The notes below the pieces were generated by a model. It did no database searches and was not told where the DNA came from. It saw only the letters and a list, made by a program, of their open reading frames with translations. A stretch of 45,101 nt of DNA, from positions 1-45,101 of the forward strand of contig JADFXB010000018.1 of assembly GCA_015233935.1 (NCBI GenBank), written 5' to 3'. The position numbers and the translations under genes are program-made. Shown in pieces: positions 23,583-32,569 of the stretch (positions are counted from its first letter, which is position 1; each line of letters opens with the position of its first letter). The DNA is from Magnetococcales bacterium. GTDB lineage: Bacteria > Pseudomonadota > Magnetococcia > Magnetococcales > JADFXB01.

Positions 23583-26500
23583 ACCTGCCCGCTCTGTGTA
23601 TCCATCGTCCGGTGATGACCACCCTGCTTATGCTAGGGGTGGTCTTTTTTGGCATCATGGCCTATCTGGCCATGCCTGTAAGCGAACTTCCTTCGGTAGA
23701 CTATCCCACCATCACGGTGACTGCCAACCTGGCAGGAGCCAGCCCGGAAACCATGGCCGCCGCCGTGGCCACCCCGTTGGAAGGACAGTTCGCCACCATT
23801 GCCGGTCTGGAGTCCATGAACTCCACCAGTGCCTTGGGCATCACCCAGATCACCCTCACCTTTGCCCTGGAACGAGACATTGATGCCGCCGCCCAGGATG
23901 TGCAGTCGGCCATCTCCGTTGCCCAGCGCAAACTGCCTTCGGAAATGACCACGCCCCCCTCTTTTCGCAAGTCCAATCCTGCCGACTCCCCGATTCTCTA
24001 TCTGGCCCTTTTTTCCGACAGCCTGCCCCTCTCCAAGGTCAATGAATATGCGGAAACCTATCTGGCCCAGCGTATTTCCATGATAACCGGTGTGGCCCAG
24101 GTGTTGATCTATGGTTCGCAAAAATATGCGGTGCGGGTACAGGCGGATCCAGACCTGTTGACCGCCAAAGGATTGAGTATTTTGGATTTGCAAAAGGCCA
24201 TTCAGCGGGAACACAGCAATCGTCCCACCGGCAGTCTGGACGGCATCAGTCGTACCCATGGTATATTAACCAATGGTCAACTGGAGGATGCTGCTGGCTT
24301 TCGCTCCCTGGTGGTGACCTATCGCAACGGTGCCCCGGTGCGCTTGCAGGATGTGGCAACGGTTTTGGACAGCGTAGAAAATACCCGGGTGGCCAACTGG
24401 TTTAATGGCAAACGGGGCATTGTTCTGGCGGTGCAACGGCAACCGGGGGCCAACTCCATTGCCACGGTGGAGGGCATCTTTAAAATATTACCCTCTTTCC
24501 GAGAGACCCTGCCTGCCGCCATCTCCATGGATTTGCTTTATGATCGGACCATCTCCATTCGCGCCGCCATCCATGAGGTCAATTTTACCTTGATCCTCTC
24601 CGGGTTGTTGGTGGTGATGGTCATCTATCTTTTTCTTGGCAACCTGCCCGCCACCTTGATTCCCGGTTTGGCCATTCCCATTTCCGTTGTGGGCACCTTC
24701 GGGTTTATGTGGCTGTTGGGATTTGGTATCGATAATCTCTCCCTGTTGGCCCTTACCCTGTCGGTAGGATTTGTGGTGGACGATGCCATCGTCATGCTGG
24801 AAAACATTGTGCGTCACATGGAAAAGGGCAAAAGTGGCTGGCAGGCCGCTTTGGATGGCTCCAAAGAGATTGGTTTCACCATTCTTTCCATGACCCTCTC
24901 CCTGGCTGCCGTCTTCATCCCCATTTTATTCATGCATGGCATTATGGGACGCCTGCTCAATGAGTTCGCCGTCACCATTTGTATCGCCATTTTAATGTCC
25001 GGCTTTGTCTCCCTCACCTTGACCCCTCTGATGTGCAGTCGTTTGAGCCATGTTCAGCATGGGAAAGGCGTGATGGTGCGATTGTCGGATAAAATGTTCC
25101 AGACCATGTTGCGGGGCTACGAATGGTCCCTCAAAGGGTGTCTCAATCATAAAAAACTGGTCTTGGTGGTCTTCCTTCTCACCTTTTGGGGAAGTTATGA
25201 ACTCTTTGTCCATGCTTCCAAAGGATTCATTCCCACCAGCGACTCTGGCCAGCTCATTGGTATTACCGAAGGGAGTCAGGATATCTCCTTTGCTGCCATG
25301 TCCCAAAATCAGCGGATGGTGACCCATATCATTGCTGAGAATCCCGACGTGGCCGCCTTCATGTCGGCGGTGGGAACCGGTGGTTCCCGCATTTCCGGCA
25401 ATACGGGGCGTATTTTTATGCGCATCAAGCCCAGGGAGGAGAGAAAAGTTAAAGAAATCGATGCCTTGATCCAATCCTTGCGCCAACAAGTGGCTGTGAT
25501 ACCAGGGATTAAGGTCTATTTTCACAATCCTCCTGCCATTCGCATCGGTGGCATCTCCACTTCTTCTCAATATCAATATTCCCTGCAATCCACCGATCTG
25601 GAAGAACTGAATCAATGGACCGAACGGTATGTGGATGCCTTTAAAACCTTGCAAGGTTTCCAGGATGTAACCAGTACCCTCAACATCAACAATCCCACCA
25701 TGGTGGTTGCCATCGACCGGGACAAGGCGGCCAGCTTGGGGATCCCGGTGAGTAGAATTGAAGAAACGCTGGGTTATGCTTTTGGTACCCGCCAGGTGGC
25801 CACCATTTATGCCACCGCCAGCCAGTATGCGGTGATTTTGGAAATATTGCCGAAGATGCAGCGGGAGCCGGAGGATATCTCTCGCATTCATATTTCAGCG
25901 GAAAACGGCACTTTGGTTCCTTTGTCTACTTTGGTGTCGGTCAATCGTAAATTGCGTGCCATGACGGTCAGTCATCAGGGGCAGATTCCAGCGGCCACCG
26001 TTTCGTTTAACTTGGCCCCTGGCTACTCCCTAAGCCATGCCACCGAACAAATTTATCAGGCCATGGACAAGTTGAACCCGCCCGCCTCCCTTTCCGGCAG
26101 TATGCAGGGTGAGGCGCAAGCCTATGAAGGGGCTTTGCAGGGTATGGGCTTGTTACTCTTATTGGCCATTGTTGTGGTGTATATCGTCTTGGGTATCTTG
26201 TACGAAAGCTATCGTCATCCGGTGACCATTTTGTCTGGCTTGCCTTCTGCTGCGGTGGGGGCGATTGCCACCTTGATGGTGTTTGACAGTGAGATTAATC
26301 TCTTCTCCTTTGTGGGGATTATCTTGTTGGTGGGCATTGTGAAGAAAAACGCCATCATGATGATCGACTTTGCCTTGGAGGTGCAGAGGGGAGAGGGGCT
26401 TGCACCTCAGCAGGCCATTTTCAATGCCAGTTTGATTCGTTTTCGTCCCATCATGATGACCACCATGGCCGCCTTGTTGGGTGCCCTGCCCATTGCGGTG

Positions 26501-26662
26501 GGAACCGGCATGGGGGCGGAGGCGCGGCAGCCGTTAGGATTGGCGGTGGTGGGTGGGTTGGTATTTTCCCAAATATTGACCCTCTATCTGACCCCGGTCA
26601 TCTATGTCTATATGGAAACGCTTTTTGCCAAAGGAAAGCTGGAGGAGGGGGGCGAGAAGTGA
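23579..26662 (+). CDS. RND multidrug efflux permease (HAE1 family, MdtB/C-like)
   Basis: A 1027-residue proton-driven exporter of the usual family length. It starts 'MNLPALCIHRPVMTTLLMLG', has the large periplasmic loop after helix 1, the paired aspartates of the proton relay in 'LSVGFVVDDAIVMLENIV' in helix 4 (near residue 405), and the helix-10 lysine in 'GIVKKNAIMMIDFALE'. The second periplasmic loop and C-terminal six helices are complete. The ATG at 23579 lies in the ATGA overlap with the adaptor stop; the in-frame ATG at 23567 adds four residues. Substrates cannot be predicted. Probably forms a tripartite pump with the adaptor and a TolC homologue encoded elsewhere. Confidence 0.93.
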   Translation: MNLPALCIHRPVMTTLLMLGVVFFGIMAYLAMPVSELPSVDYPTITVTANLAGASPETMAAAVATPLEGQFATIAGLESMNSTSALGITQITLTFALERDIDAAAQDVQSAISVAQRKLPSEMTTPPSFRKSNPADSPILYLALFSDSLPLSKVNEYAETYLAQRISMITGVAQVLIYGSQKYAVRVQADPDLLTAKGLSILDLQKAIQREHSNRPTGSLDGISRTHGILTNGQLEDAAGFRSLVVTYRNGAPVRLQDVATVLDSVENTRVANWFNGKRGIVLAVQRQPGANSIATVEGIFKILPSFRETLPAAISMDLLYDRTISIRAAIHEVNFTLILSGLLVVMVIYLFLGNLPATLIPGLAIPISVVGTFGFMWLLGFGIDNLSLLALTLSVGFVVDDAIVMLENIVRHMEKGKSGWQAALDGSKEIGFTILSMTLSLAAVFIPILFMHGIMGRLLNEFAVTICIAILMSGFVSLTLTPLMCSRLSHVQHGKGVMVRLSDKMFQTMLRGYEWSLKGCLNHKKLVLVVFLLTFWGSYELFVHASKGFIPTSDSGQLIGITEGSQDISFAAMSQNQRMVTHIIAENPDVAAFMSAVGTGGSRISGNTGRIFMRIKPREERKVKEIDALIQSLRQQVAVIPGIKVYFHNPPAIRIGGISTSSQYQYSLQSTDLEELNQWTERYVDAFKTLQGFQDVTSTLNINNPTMVVAIDRDKAASLGIPVSRIEETLGYAFGTRQVATIYATASQYAVILEILPKMQREPEDISRIHISAENGTLVPLSTLVSVNRKLRAMTVSHQGQIPAATVSFNLAPGYSLSHATEQIYQAMDKLNPPASLSGSMQGEAQAYEGALQGMGLLLLLAIVVVYIVLGILYESYRHPVTILSGLPSAAVGAIATLMVFDSEINLFSFVGIILLVGIVKKNAIMMIDFALEVQRGEGLAPQQAIFNASLIRFRPIMMTTMAALLGALPIAVGTGMGAEARQPLGLAVVGGLVFSQILTLYLTPVIYVYMETLFAKGKLEEGGEK

Positions 26663-26707
26663 TACCCTTTTCCCATTATCAATCTTTTTGTGAACGAGGA
26701 TGACTCG

Positions 26708-27355
26708 ATGAAAGCTGTAAACGTATTGGCGGGATTGGCCATGGTGGTATTGTTGGCGGGTTGCGGGACCAAGGTGCCCCCGGCGGTGGATCCCATTCTG
26801 AATGTCTACGACAACTACAACCGGCCCATTCCTGGTGTTTACGTCCTCATTCAGGATCCAGATCTCAAGCGGTTGAATCGGGAGGTGAAGACCTCTTCCA
26901 TGGCTTGTTCCAGCCAGAATAATTTGGATGTGGGAACGCCTCTTTCCCATTCATTGTCCCGCACCATGGACAATGTGTTTGCCACCTTGTTGCATCAGGA
27001 GGTTCCCCCCACCACTGAGGAGTTGAGCCGTCTCAATGCCACGGGTGTGATTCGCTTGAAGTTGCAGGATTTCCAGACCAAGTTGGAATTTTCTTCCATG
27101 TTGATCAAGGAGAAGGCAACGGCCACGGTTTCGATTACGCTTGGGGCGTCGGTGACCGATTCCAAGGGAAATTCACGGGATTATTCCGGTGGTGGATCCC
27201 GCGTTGTGACGGGCGAAGATGGCGGCAGCACCTGTGAAATAGGTGCATTGGCCATGACCAGTGCCATTCAACAAACCATGCGGGATGCTTTAGAGCGGCT
27301 GGCCGGTCAACTGGCCAACGCCCCCGAACTCCGCCCCGGCCCGGTAGTCAAATAA
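26708..27355 (+). CDS. outer-membrane-type lipoprotein of unknown function
   Basis: A 215-residue protein with a clear lipoprotein signal: hydrophobic 'VLAGLAMVVLLAGCG' with lipidation at C19. The mature part alternates strands and helices ('ATATVSITLGASVTDSKGNS'), loosely like the YajG-type lipoprotein fold, but I cannot assign it. ATG 26708 has GAGG 8 bases upstream. It follows the RND permease by 45 bases on the same strand, so it may be co-transcribed and act with the pump in the outer envelope. It is followed directly by a two-hairpin repeat that could end the transcript. Confidence 0.65.
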   Translation: MKAVNVLAGLAMVVLLAGCGTKVPPAVDPILNVYDNYNRPIPGVYVLIQDPDLKRLNREVKTSSMACSSQNNLDVGTPLSHSLSRTMDNVFATLLHQEVPPTTEELSRLNATGVIRLKLQDFQTKLEFSSMLIKEKATATVSITLGASVTDSKGNSRDYSGGGSRVVTGEDGGSTCEIGALAMTSAIQQTMRDALERLAGQLANAPELRPGPVVK

Positions 27356-27422
27356 AAACCATTGCAGGGGTCCAGGGGATCGGCACGATCCCCTGGCAGG
27401 AGTTTGAGGACAGCGTCCTCAA
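27356..27422 (+). repeat. REP-like two-hairpin repeat, copy 1
   Basis: A 67-bp element with two perfect hairpins: stem 27372-27381/27387-27396 (10 bp, 5-base loop) and stem 27404-27411/27415-27422 (8 bp, 3-base loop). A second copy lies in inverted orientation at 37890-37956. The copies match at 57 of 67 positions, and the differences fall in loops, in paired stem positions, and once in the linker. It starts right at the end of the lipoprotein gene and ends 24 bases before the end of the Rpn gene. Confidence 0.88.
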
Positions 27423-27445
27423 GGTTTTCTCAATCCCGCCAAAGT

Positions 27446-28468
27446 TTATTGAAAAATATGCTCAATTTTTTCCGCGCCGAGAATCCGCAAGCTCCATCTT
27501 TTCAGGGTATCCAGGTCGGCTTCGGAAAGTTTGGGAGTTACCCAGTCGGGAACGGAGCCGAAGCGTTCTTGCAGGAGTCCTTGTAGAATTTCGATCATGC
27601 CTTTTTGTTCGCCGCGCTTCTCGCCACGTTGCTCTCCAATCAGAATGCCTTCCATAAGTCCTTTTTCCATCCCTTTTTCCATCCCTTTTTCCATCCCTTT
27701 TTCCATCCCAAATCGCTCCACGCTTGTGATGTAACGCATTTTTTGCATCTCCTCAAAGTTGGAGAGTTCTTGCCATAATCTTTGCTCGGATTCTTTGGGC
27801 AGGCTGAGTACCCAGTCAATAAACCGAAACAGGTCGATGATCTGTTGGCGGGTAAAGCCACGGTTGTAAAGGCTGCGAAGGATACGCAGTTTTGCCAGAA
27901 AGCGTTCTTCTGGCTGGTTTTTGGTTTGTTTGGCAGAGAGATGTGCCAGGGTGACGATGGCAAACGGGTTGTCTGAGTGTTCCAGGTTTGCCAAATCATC
28001 CAAATAATCCAGTAATTTGATGGAATTGAATTCATAAATAATTTTTGATCCGTATAGCTCTTGCCGATATTCTGAAACCCGCCAGTTTGTATCCTCATCC
28101 GCTAAAATGGCCAAGCCGATAACTGGTTTGCGGTAAAGATCAAAGATGCGGTACTGGCTAATGTACATGCGTTCTGAAAAAATGGGATCTCGGTTGCCTT
28201 GGATTTCCACATGGATCAGCACCCAAAGTTCATCGCCGTTTAGCAGCCAAACCTTGACCAGGAGATCGACACGGCGATTTTTGGTTTTGGCCTGTTTGGT
28301 AACCCGGTTCAGCTCTTTGTCCAAAAATTCGATGGGGTGTTGCCAGTCGATGTTATTATGGAGTTCAGGGAGGAAAAATGCCATAAAATCTTTAAAGCGG
28401 GAGCGGGCAATTTCTTTCCAGGGAGAGTCGTACTCGGTGGGTTGGTTTTGGTCGGTTTGCTCTGCCAT
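27446..28468 (-). CDS. Rpn-family recombination-promoting nuclease / putative transposase (PD-(D/E)XK)
   Basis: A 340-residue protein. The N-terminal part begins 'DSPWKEIARSRFKDFMAFFL', and the nuclease core has D68 in 'NRRVDLLVKVW' and E88-x-Q90 in 'IHVEIQGNRD', the PD-(D/E)XK site of Rpn (formerly YhgA-like transposase) proteins. Members cut DNA and stimulate RecA-independent recombination. The region before the C-terminus carries four 'GMEK' repeats, then 'GEQRGEKRGEQKG', a charged repetitive linker common in this family. AGGAGG precedes ATG 28468. Often present in many copies per genome. Confidence 0.85.
   Translation of the reverse strand: MAEQTDQNQPTEYDSPWKEIARSRFKDFMAFFLPELHNNIDWQHPIEFLDKELNRVTKQAKTKNRRVDLLVKVWLLNGDELWVLIHVEIQGNRDPIFSERMYISQYRIFDLYRKPVIGLAILADEDTNWRVSEYRQELYGSKIIYEFNSIKLLDYLDDLANLEHSDNPFAIVTLAHLSAKQTKNQPEERFLAKLRILRSLYNRGFTRQQIIDLFRFIDWVLSLPKESEQRLWQELSNFEEMQKMRYITSVERFGMEKGMEKGMEKGMEKGLMEGILIGEQRGEKRGEQKGMIEILQGLLQERFGSVPDWVTPKLSEADLDTLKRWSLRILGAEKIEHIFQ
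27661..27708 (-). repeat. four perfect 12-bp tandem repeats inside the Rpn gene
   Basis: Four identical copies of CTTTTTCCATCC (plus strand), encoding repeated Gly-Met-Glu-Lys. The unit length is a multiple of three, so copy-number change would keep the frame. Confidence 0.95.
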
Positions 28469-28493
28469 AAGGCTCCTCCTGGAGTAACCATAA

Positions 28494-29387
28494 TTAAACC
28501 TGGAAGGTCAATCCCTCATAAGCAAGGTGCAGTTTGGGAGAATCGGGGGGAAACTGGTAGCGGGCTACGGTTTCCTGGAAGAGTTGTTCCAGGAGGTCGT
28601 CGCTGCGGGTGGGTTCGTGGTGGGTTAGGAACAAATTTTTGACTTGGGCCTCTTTGGCCACCAGGATGGAGCTGTCCAGGGTGCCGTGACCCCAGCCTTT
28701 TTTGCTGGGATATTCTTTTTCCGTGTAGGCGGAGTCCATGATCAGGGCGTCCATCCCACGGATAAAGTCGATCATGTTGGCCCGTTGTTGGACGATGAGC
28801 TGTTCATATTCATCAAAGCCGTCATCGGTGGGATCGTAAATATTATAGGGCCATTCGTGGTCACCGCTGAAAAAGACAGATTTGCCCTCCTCCTCCAGTT
28901 TATAACCAAAATTGAGCACCGGGTGGTTCATGAGCATGTTGGTGATTTTGGTGGTACCTACCTGGACGCACTCCCCTTCTCGCAAGGTGTGGTAGCGGAT
29001 TTCTGCTTTGAGTTCCACCTCCCGCACGGGAAAATAGCAATATTCCATTTGTCGGGAGAGAATATCCCGAATATCCCGCAAATTAATGGGATCGAAGGCT
29101 CCGTAGATATCCACCCGGCAGCCGGGGATAAAGAGGGGGATGAAAAAGGGTAAGCCCTGGATGTGGTCCCAATGGGTGTGGGTGATGAAAATGTGACAGC
29201 GAACGGGCAATTTGCCCAGCAGGGTTTGGGCAAGGGGGAAGATGCCGGTTCCCCCATCCAGAATGATCAAATCATCCTGACTGTTGCGCACCTCGATGCA
29301 GGTGGTATTGCCTCCGTAACGAACCGATTTGGGGCCAGGAAAGGGGATGGAGCCGCGCACACCCCAAAAGCGAATCATCATGGCCAT
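28494..29387 (-). CDS. metallo-beta-lactamase-fold hydrolase
   Basis: A 297-residue MBL-fold enzyme. 'IRFWGVRGSIPFPGP' is the N-terminal strand typical of the PhnP/RNase Z-like branch, and 'THTHWDHIQGLPFF' (residues 69-82) is the HxHxDH metal site. The later ligands are in 'MNHPVLNFGYKL', 'FFSGDHEW', and the histidines of 'LFLTHHEP'. Proteins of this type ('MBL fold, cyclic phosphodiesterase-like') hydrolyse phosphodiester or other ester bonds; the substrate is unknown. ATG 29387 and 29378 are both possible starts. Downstream of the HDOD gene by 12 bases on the same strand, so a signalling link is conceivable. Confidence 0.82.
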   Translation of the reverse strand: MAMMIRFWGVRGSIPFPGPKSVRYGGNTTCIEVRNSQDDLIILDGGTGIFPLAQTLLGKLPVRCHIFITHTHWDHIQGLPFFIPLFIPGCRVDIYGAFDPINLRDIRDILSRQMEYCYFPVREVELKAEIRYHTLREGECVQVGTTKITNMLMNHPVLNFGYKLEEEGKSVFFSGDHEWPYNIYDPTDDGFDEYEQLIVQQRANMIDFIRGMDALIMDSAYTEKEYPSKKGWGHGTLDSSILVAKEAQVKNLFLTHHEPTRSDDLLEQLFQETVARYQFPPDSPKLHLAYEGLTFQV

Positions 29388-29399
29388 AGCCCCCGATTA

Positions 29400-30311
29400 T
29401 CAAGAAAGTTGCAAAAAGGATCTTGCTTTGGCCATCTCCTGGGAAAAATCTCCCAAAGACAGTGTCAAAGATTGTAAATTATGGCCAAAGCGTTGGGCAA
29501 TGGCAGCAGGGAGTTCTTCCACCACCGGATTGCCGGAATAGCCAAATTTGGCGTTTTTGGCAATCAGGTTGGCGGCAATGACGCAATCCAGCAATAAAAG
29601 ATCGGGCGGATTGGCATTGTGGTGTTCCCGGATGGTCAGGACCAGGTCCGGTGAAAGTTGCCATTTTTCCGCCAACATGGCCCCAATATTGCAGTGGTTG
29701 ATTGGAAAGTCCGCCTGCATGAGGGATTGTTCCGCCAAGTGGAGAGACTGATTATTGGCCAAGGCAAATTCCAAGGCATGGCGATGTTCCATGGGCATGA
29801 ACTGGGTTAAGACCACTTTGCCGAAATCATGCAGCAGCCCAGCCACGAAATAATCGTTGGAATCAACCTCTGCCACCCCCCGCATACGGCAGAGCAATTT
29901 ACTGATGGTGGCAGTGCCCAGGGAGTGGAGAAGAAAGCGGTTCATATGCAAACCCGACTGGGTTTGTTGGGGCAATACCCCCAAAGTGGCAATACTGACC
30001 GCCAAATTTTTGATGGTGTTAATGCCAAGCAGGACCACCGCATGGTTGATGGAGGTGACCTTTTTGGAAAGACCGAAGTAGGCGGAATTGACCAGCTTAA
30101 GAAGTTTCATGGTCATGACCGGGTCATGATCGATAATCCCGACAATTTCCTTGGGTGCGCAATTGATATCCGAGGTCAATTTCAGGATACGATGAACGCT
30201 TTTGGGAAAAGCGGGCATGCGCTCCACCATGTGCACCAGCCGACTGTGATTGCCAGTCATGGTGGGGGCCTCAGTAGGAGTAGGGGTGTTGGGAGGTTCG
30301 ATGGTGTCCAT
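29400..30311 (-). CDS. HDOD-domain signalling protein
   Basis: A 303-residue protein. Residues about 30-230 form an HDOD domain: 'MPAFPKSVHRILKLTSD', 'IIDHDPVMTMKLLKLVNSAY' and 'VVLLGINTIKNLAVSIATLG' are the characteristic first half, and 'FVAGLLHDFGKVVL' and 'IREHHNA' are the HD-like positions. HDOD proteins are mostly non-enzymatic regulators in motility or stress signalling. The first 25 residues are Pro/Thr-rich and disordered-looking. It is transcribed divergently from the HD-GAF gene across 35 bases, so the two may share control. Confidence 0.88.
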   Translation of the reverse strand: MDTIEPPNTPTPTEAPTMTGNHSRLVHMVERMPAFPKSVHRILKLTSDINCAPKEIVGIIDHDPVMTMKLLKLVNSAYFGLSKKVTSINHAVVLLGINTIKNLAVSIATLGVLPQQTQSGLHMNRFLLHSLGTATISKLLCRMRGVAEVDSNDYFVAGLLHDFGKVVLTQFMPMEHRHALEFALANNQSLHLAEQSLMQADFPINHCNIGAMLAEKWQLSPDLVLTIREHHNANPPDLLLLDCVIAANLIAKNAKFGYSGNPVVEELPAAIAQRFGHNLQSLTLSLGDFSQEMAKARSFLQLS

Positions 30312-30346
30312 GCGTCCCTATTTTACCGGTTTTACTCTAGGATACA

Positions 30347-32125
30347 ATGATTCCCTGCAGCGTAGAGGGAATTGGGCAGCAAATAGCTGAAAGGATCAAG
30401 CTGGCGATGACTTCCCTGGACAGTCCCAACATGGACCATCAAGGCAACGGGGCCACCATGGTCGGTGAGAACCTACCGGAATGGCAAACCCGCCTGGCCA
30501 CCGTCTTTAATGAGACCTTCCCGCCCTGTGCCGAGTCGGCGGTAGTGTTGCACCGCTTGCTTGGTGTGGCAAGGGATGTTCAAGCCCTTTATGACGGTCA
30601 ATGGGATTCCCATGAAGCTTGTGGGGTGGGCTACCACACCCTGGATCATGCCATCGAGGTGACCCTGGCCACCGCCAGAATTCTTTCCGGCTGGAACAAA
30701 ACCCATGAAACGGGCGAGGATATCACCCAGGAAGCCTTTCTGGCTGGTTCGGTTGCCGCCCTTTTCCATGATGCAGGATATTTAAAAGACAAGGGCGATT
30801 TGACTGGGACGGGAGGCAAACATGCCTTTATCCATGTCAAACGGGGTATTGCCATGGCCAGGGATTATCTGACCCGTTTGGGTTGGCCCCCAAAAATGGT
30901 GGAATTAACCTGTCAGGTGATCAGTGTTACTGAATTTACCCAACCTGTTGTCTTGGAAGGAATGCTTGCCCAGGCTCCGGGAAAAATTCTCGCTTGTGCC
31001 TTGGGAACCGGTGATCTGGTAGCCCAAATGGCCGATGCCCACTACATGGATCGTCTGCTCAACCTGTACGAAGAATTTTCCGAAGCTTATGATTTTGAAG
31101 GTCGGGATGAACTGCGTGCAAGGGGGATGACAGTTTTTGGCTCTGCCGAAGAGTTACGCAATGGCACCATGATCTTTTTTGAACGTTTCGTGGTGCCCCG
31201 TCTGGAAAAACTGGGAGGCATGTACCACTACCTGTCGGCCTATTTTGGCGGTGTACGCAATCCCTACATGGAAAGTATTGCTGCCAATCTCTATTGCAGC
31301 ACGGTGATGGAATTGCGTCCCTGGCATCCCATTGGTGAATTGCTGGTGGATATGGGCATGGTCTCTTCCAATGCCCTCAATCGTGCTTTGGAGCGGCAAA
31401 AAACCTTGGGACGCAAATCGGCACCCCGCAAACGGGAAGATGGCTTGGGTGAGTTGGTTCGTTGGATCAACCATCAGTCGGGGCGTAATTGTTTGGGGGA
31501 CGTGCTCATCAGTATGGGTGAGTTGCACGCCAACGATCTGCGCCACGCCCTGGAAGAGCAAATGTTTCCAAGCGACAGCCTGCCCTTGTTCAAACCCCAG
31601 GATTTCCCGGCCCTCATGCGGGTGGCCATGTTGTTGTCCAGCTTGCGTCACATTCCCCACGTATTCAACCAGGTGTTGGCGGTGGTGACCGAGTTGTTGG
31701 ATTGCGCCGCCGCCTCCCTTCTGCTTCTGGATGAAAGGGTAGGACGGTTGGTCATTGTGGTGGCCTCCGGTCCCAATGGAGAACTCTTGCGGGGACAGGA
31801 TTTGCCTCAGGATATGGGCATCGCTGGTTGGGTCTTCAGCAACGGACGGGCTGCCAAGGTCAACGATGCCTATCAGGATGATCGTTTCTTCAAAGGTGTT
31901 GACTCCTCCTCCGGTTTTACCACCCAATCTTTGGCTGCTGTGCCGCTGTTGCTTGACAATACACCTATTGGTGTGTTGGAAATGCTGAACAAACATCAGG
32001 GAGGGTTCGACGAAAGGGATATCCACATTTTGCGTGCCGTTGCCCAAATGGTGGCAGGATCACTGGACGGGTTCCTCTGGATGATGGAAAATGGTATCTT
32101 TAGCCCCGGTGGGCAATCTGCCTGA
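30347..32125 (+). CDS. HD phosphohydrolase - MshEN-like repeats - GAF multidomain protein
   Basis: A 592-residue protein in three parts. Residues about 60-300 hold an HD domain with 'GYHTLDHAIEV' (95-105) and 'LFHDAGY' (139-145), the metal-binding His and His-Asp pairs. Residues about 325-405 have two copies of a 'GELLVDMGMVSSNALNRALE' / 'GDVLISMGELHANDLRHALE' motif, as in the c-di-GMP-binding N-terminal repeats of MshE/PilB-type ATPases. Residues about 430-585 are a GAF sensor domain ending 'IGVLEMLNKHQGGFDERDIH'. It looks like a cyclic-nucleotide phosphodiesterase under second-messenger and small-molecule control. ATG 30347 has AGGA very close; ATG 30407 with AAAGGA is an alternative start. 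Confidence 0.75.
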   Translation: MIPCSVEGIGQQIAERIKLAMTSLDSPNMDHQGNGATMVGENLPEWQTRLATVFNETFPPCAESAVVLHRLLGVARDVQALYDGQWDSHEACGVGYHTLDHAIEVTLATARILSGWNKTHETGEDITQEAFLAGSVAALFHDAGYLKDKGDLTGTGGKHAFIHVKRGIAMARDYLTRLGWPPKMVELTCQVISVTEFTQPVVLEGMLAQAPGKILACALGTGDLVAQMADAHYMDRLLNLYEEFSEAYDFEGRDELRARGMTVFGSAEELRNGTMIFFERFVVPRLEKLGGMYHYLSAYFGGVRNPYMESIAANLYCSTVMELRPWHPIGELLVDMGMVSSNALNRALERQKTLGRKSAPRKREDGLGELVRWINHQSGRNCLGDVLISMGELHANDLRHALEEQMFPSDSLPLFKPQDFPALMRVAMLLSSLRHIPHVFNQVLAVVTELLDCAAASLLLLDERVGRLVIVVASGPNGELLRGQDLPQDMGIAGWVFSNGRAAKVNDAYQDDRFFKGVDSSSGFTTQSLAAVPLLLDNTPIGVLEMLNKHQGGFDERDIHILRAVAQMVAGSLDGFLWMMENGIFSPGGQSA

Positions 32126-32172
32126 TTGCCGGTTGGCTTGGTCGCTTTTCTTTCCTCATGGAGGTTTTTCGC

Positions 32173-32547
32173 ATGATCTTTTCCATCAGCGAGGCGTTCG
32201 CCCAAAGTGGCAGTTCCAGCACTGGGGCTGCGGTTGGCAACATTATCTTTATGTTTGTGCTGCTGGCCATTTTCTACTTTTTAATCCTCCGTCCCCAGAA
32301 AAAACAGGCCGATGCCCATAAGCAGATGATCGAAAACCTGCAACGGGATGACTCGGTGGTGACCAGTGGTGGTATTCTGGGGCGCGTCCATCGCATCGAT
32401 GATGACATTGCTGTGGTGGATGTGGGTGAAGTGGAGGTCTCTCCCAAAGTCTTCAAGCCGGTGCGGGTGAAAATTCGTAAATCCACCATCACCGCTGTCA
32501 CCGTCAAGGCTGGTTTGCCGGTGGAATCCTCCGAAGCCTCAAAATGA
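32173..32547 (+). CDS. yajC: preprotein translocase subunit YajC
   Basis: A 124-residue protein with one membrane helix and the YajC signature 'FYFLILRPQKKQADAHKQMI', followed by 'DSVVTSGGILGRVHRIDDD'. YajC forms a subcomplex with SecD and SecF at the Sec translocon. ATG 32173 has GGAGG 8 bases upstream. secD starts 22 bases after its stop, the standard gene order. Confidence 0.95.
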   Translation: MIFSISEAFAQSGSSSTGAAVGNIIFMFVLLAIFYFLILRPQKKQADAHKQMIENLQRDDSVVTSGGILGRVHRIDDDIAVVDVGEVEVSPKVFKPVRVKIRKSTITAVTVKAGLPVESSEASK

Positions 32548-32569
32548 TGAATTGAAGGGCCGCTTTGCC

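Noticed and set aside
27661-27708. Short CRISPR-like array
   Set aside because: Units are 12 bp, adjoin without spacers and are in-frame coding repeats.
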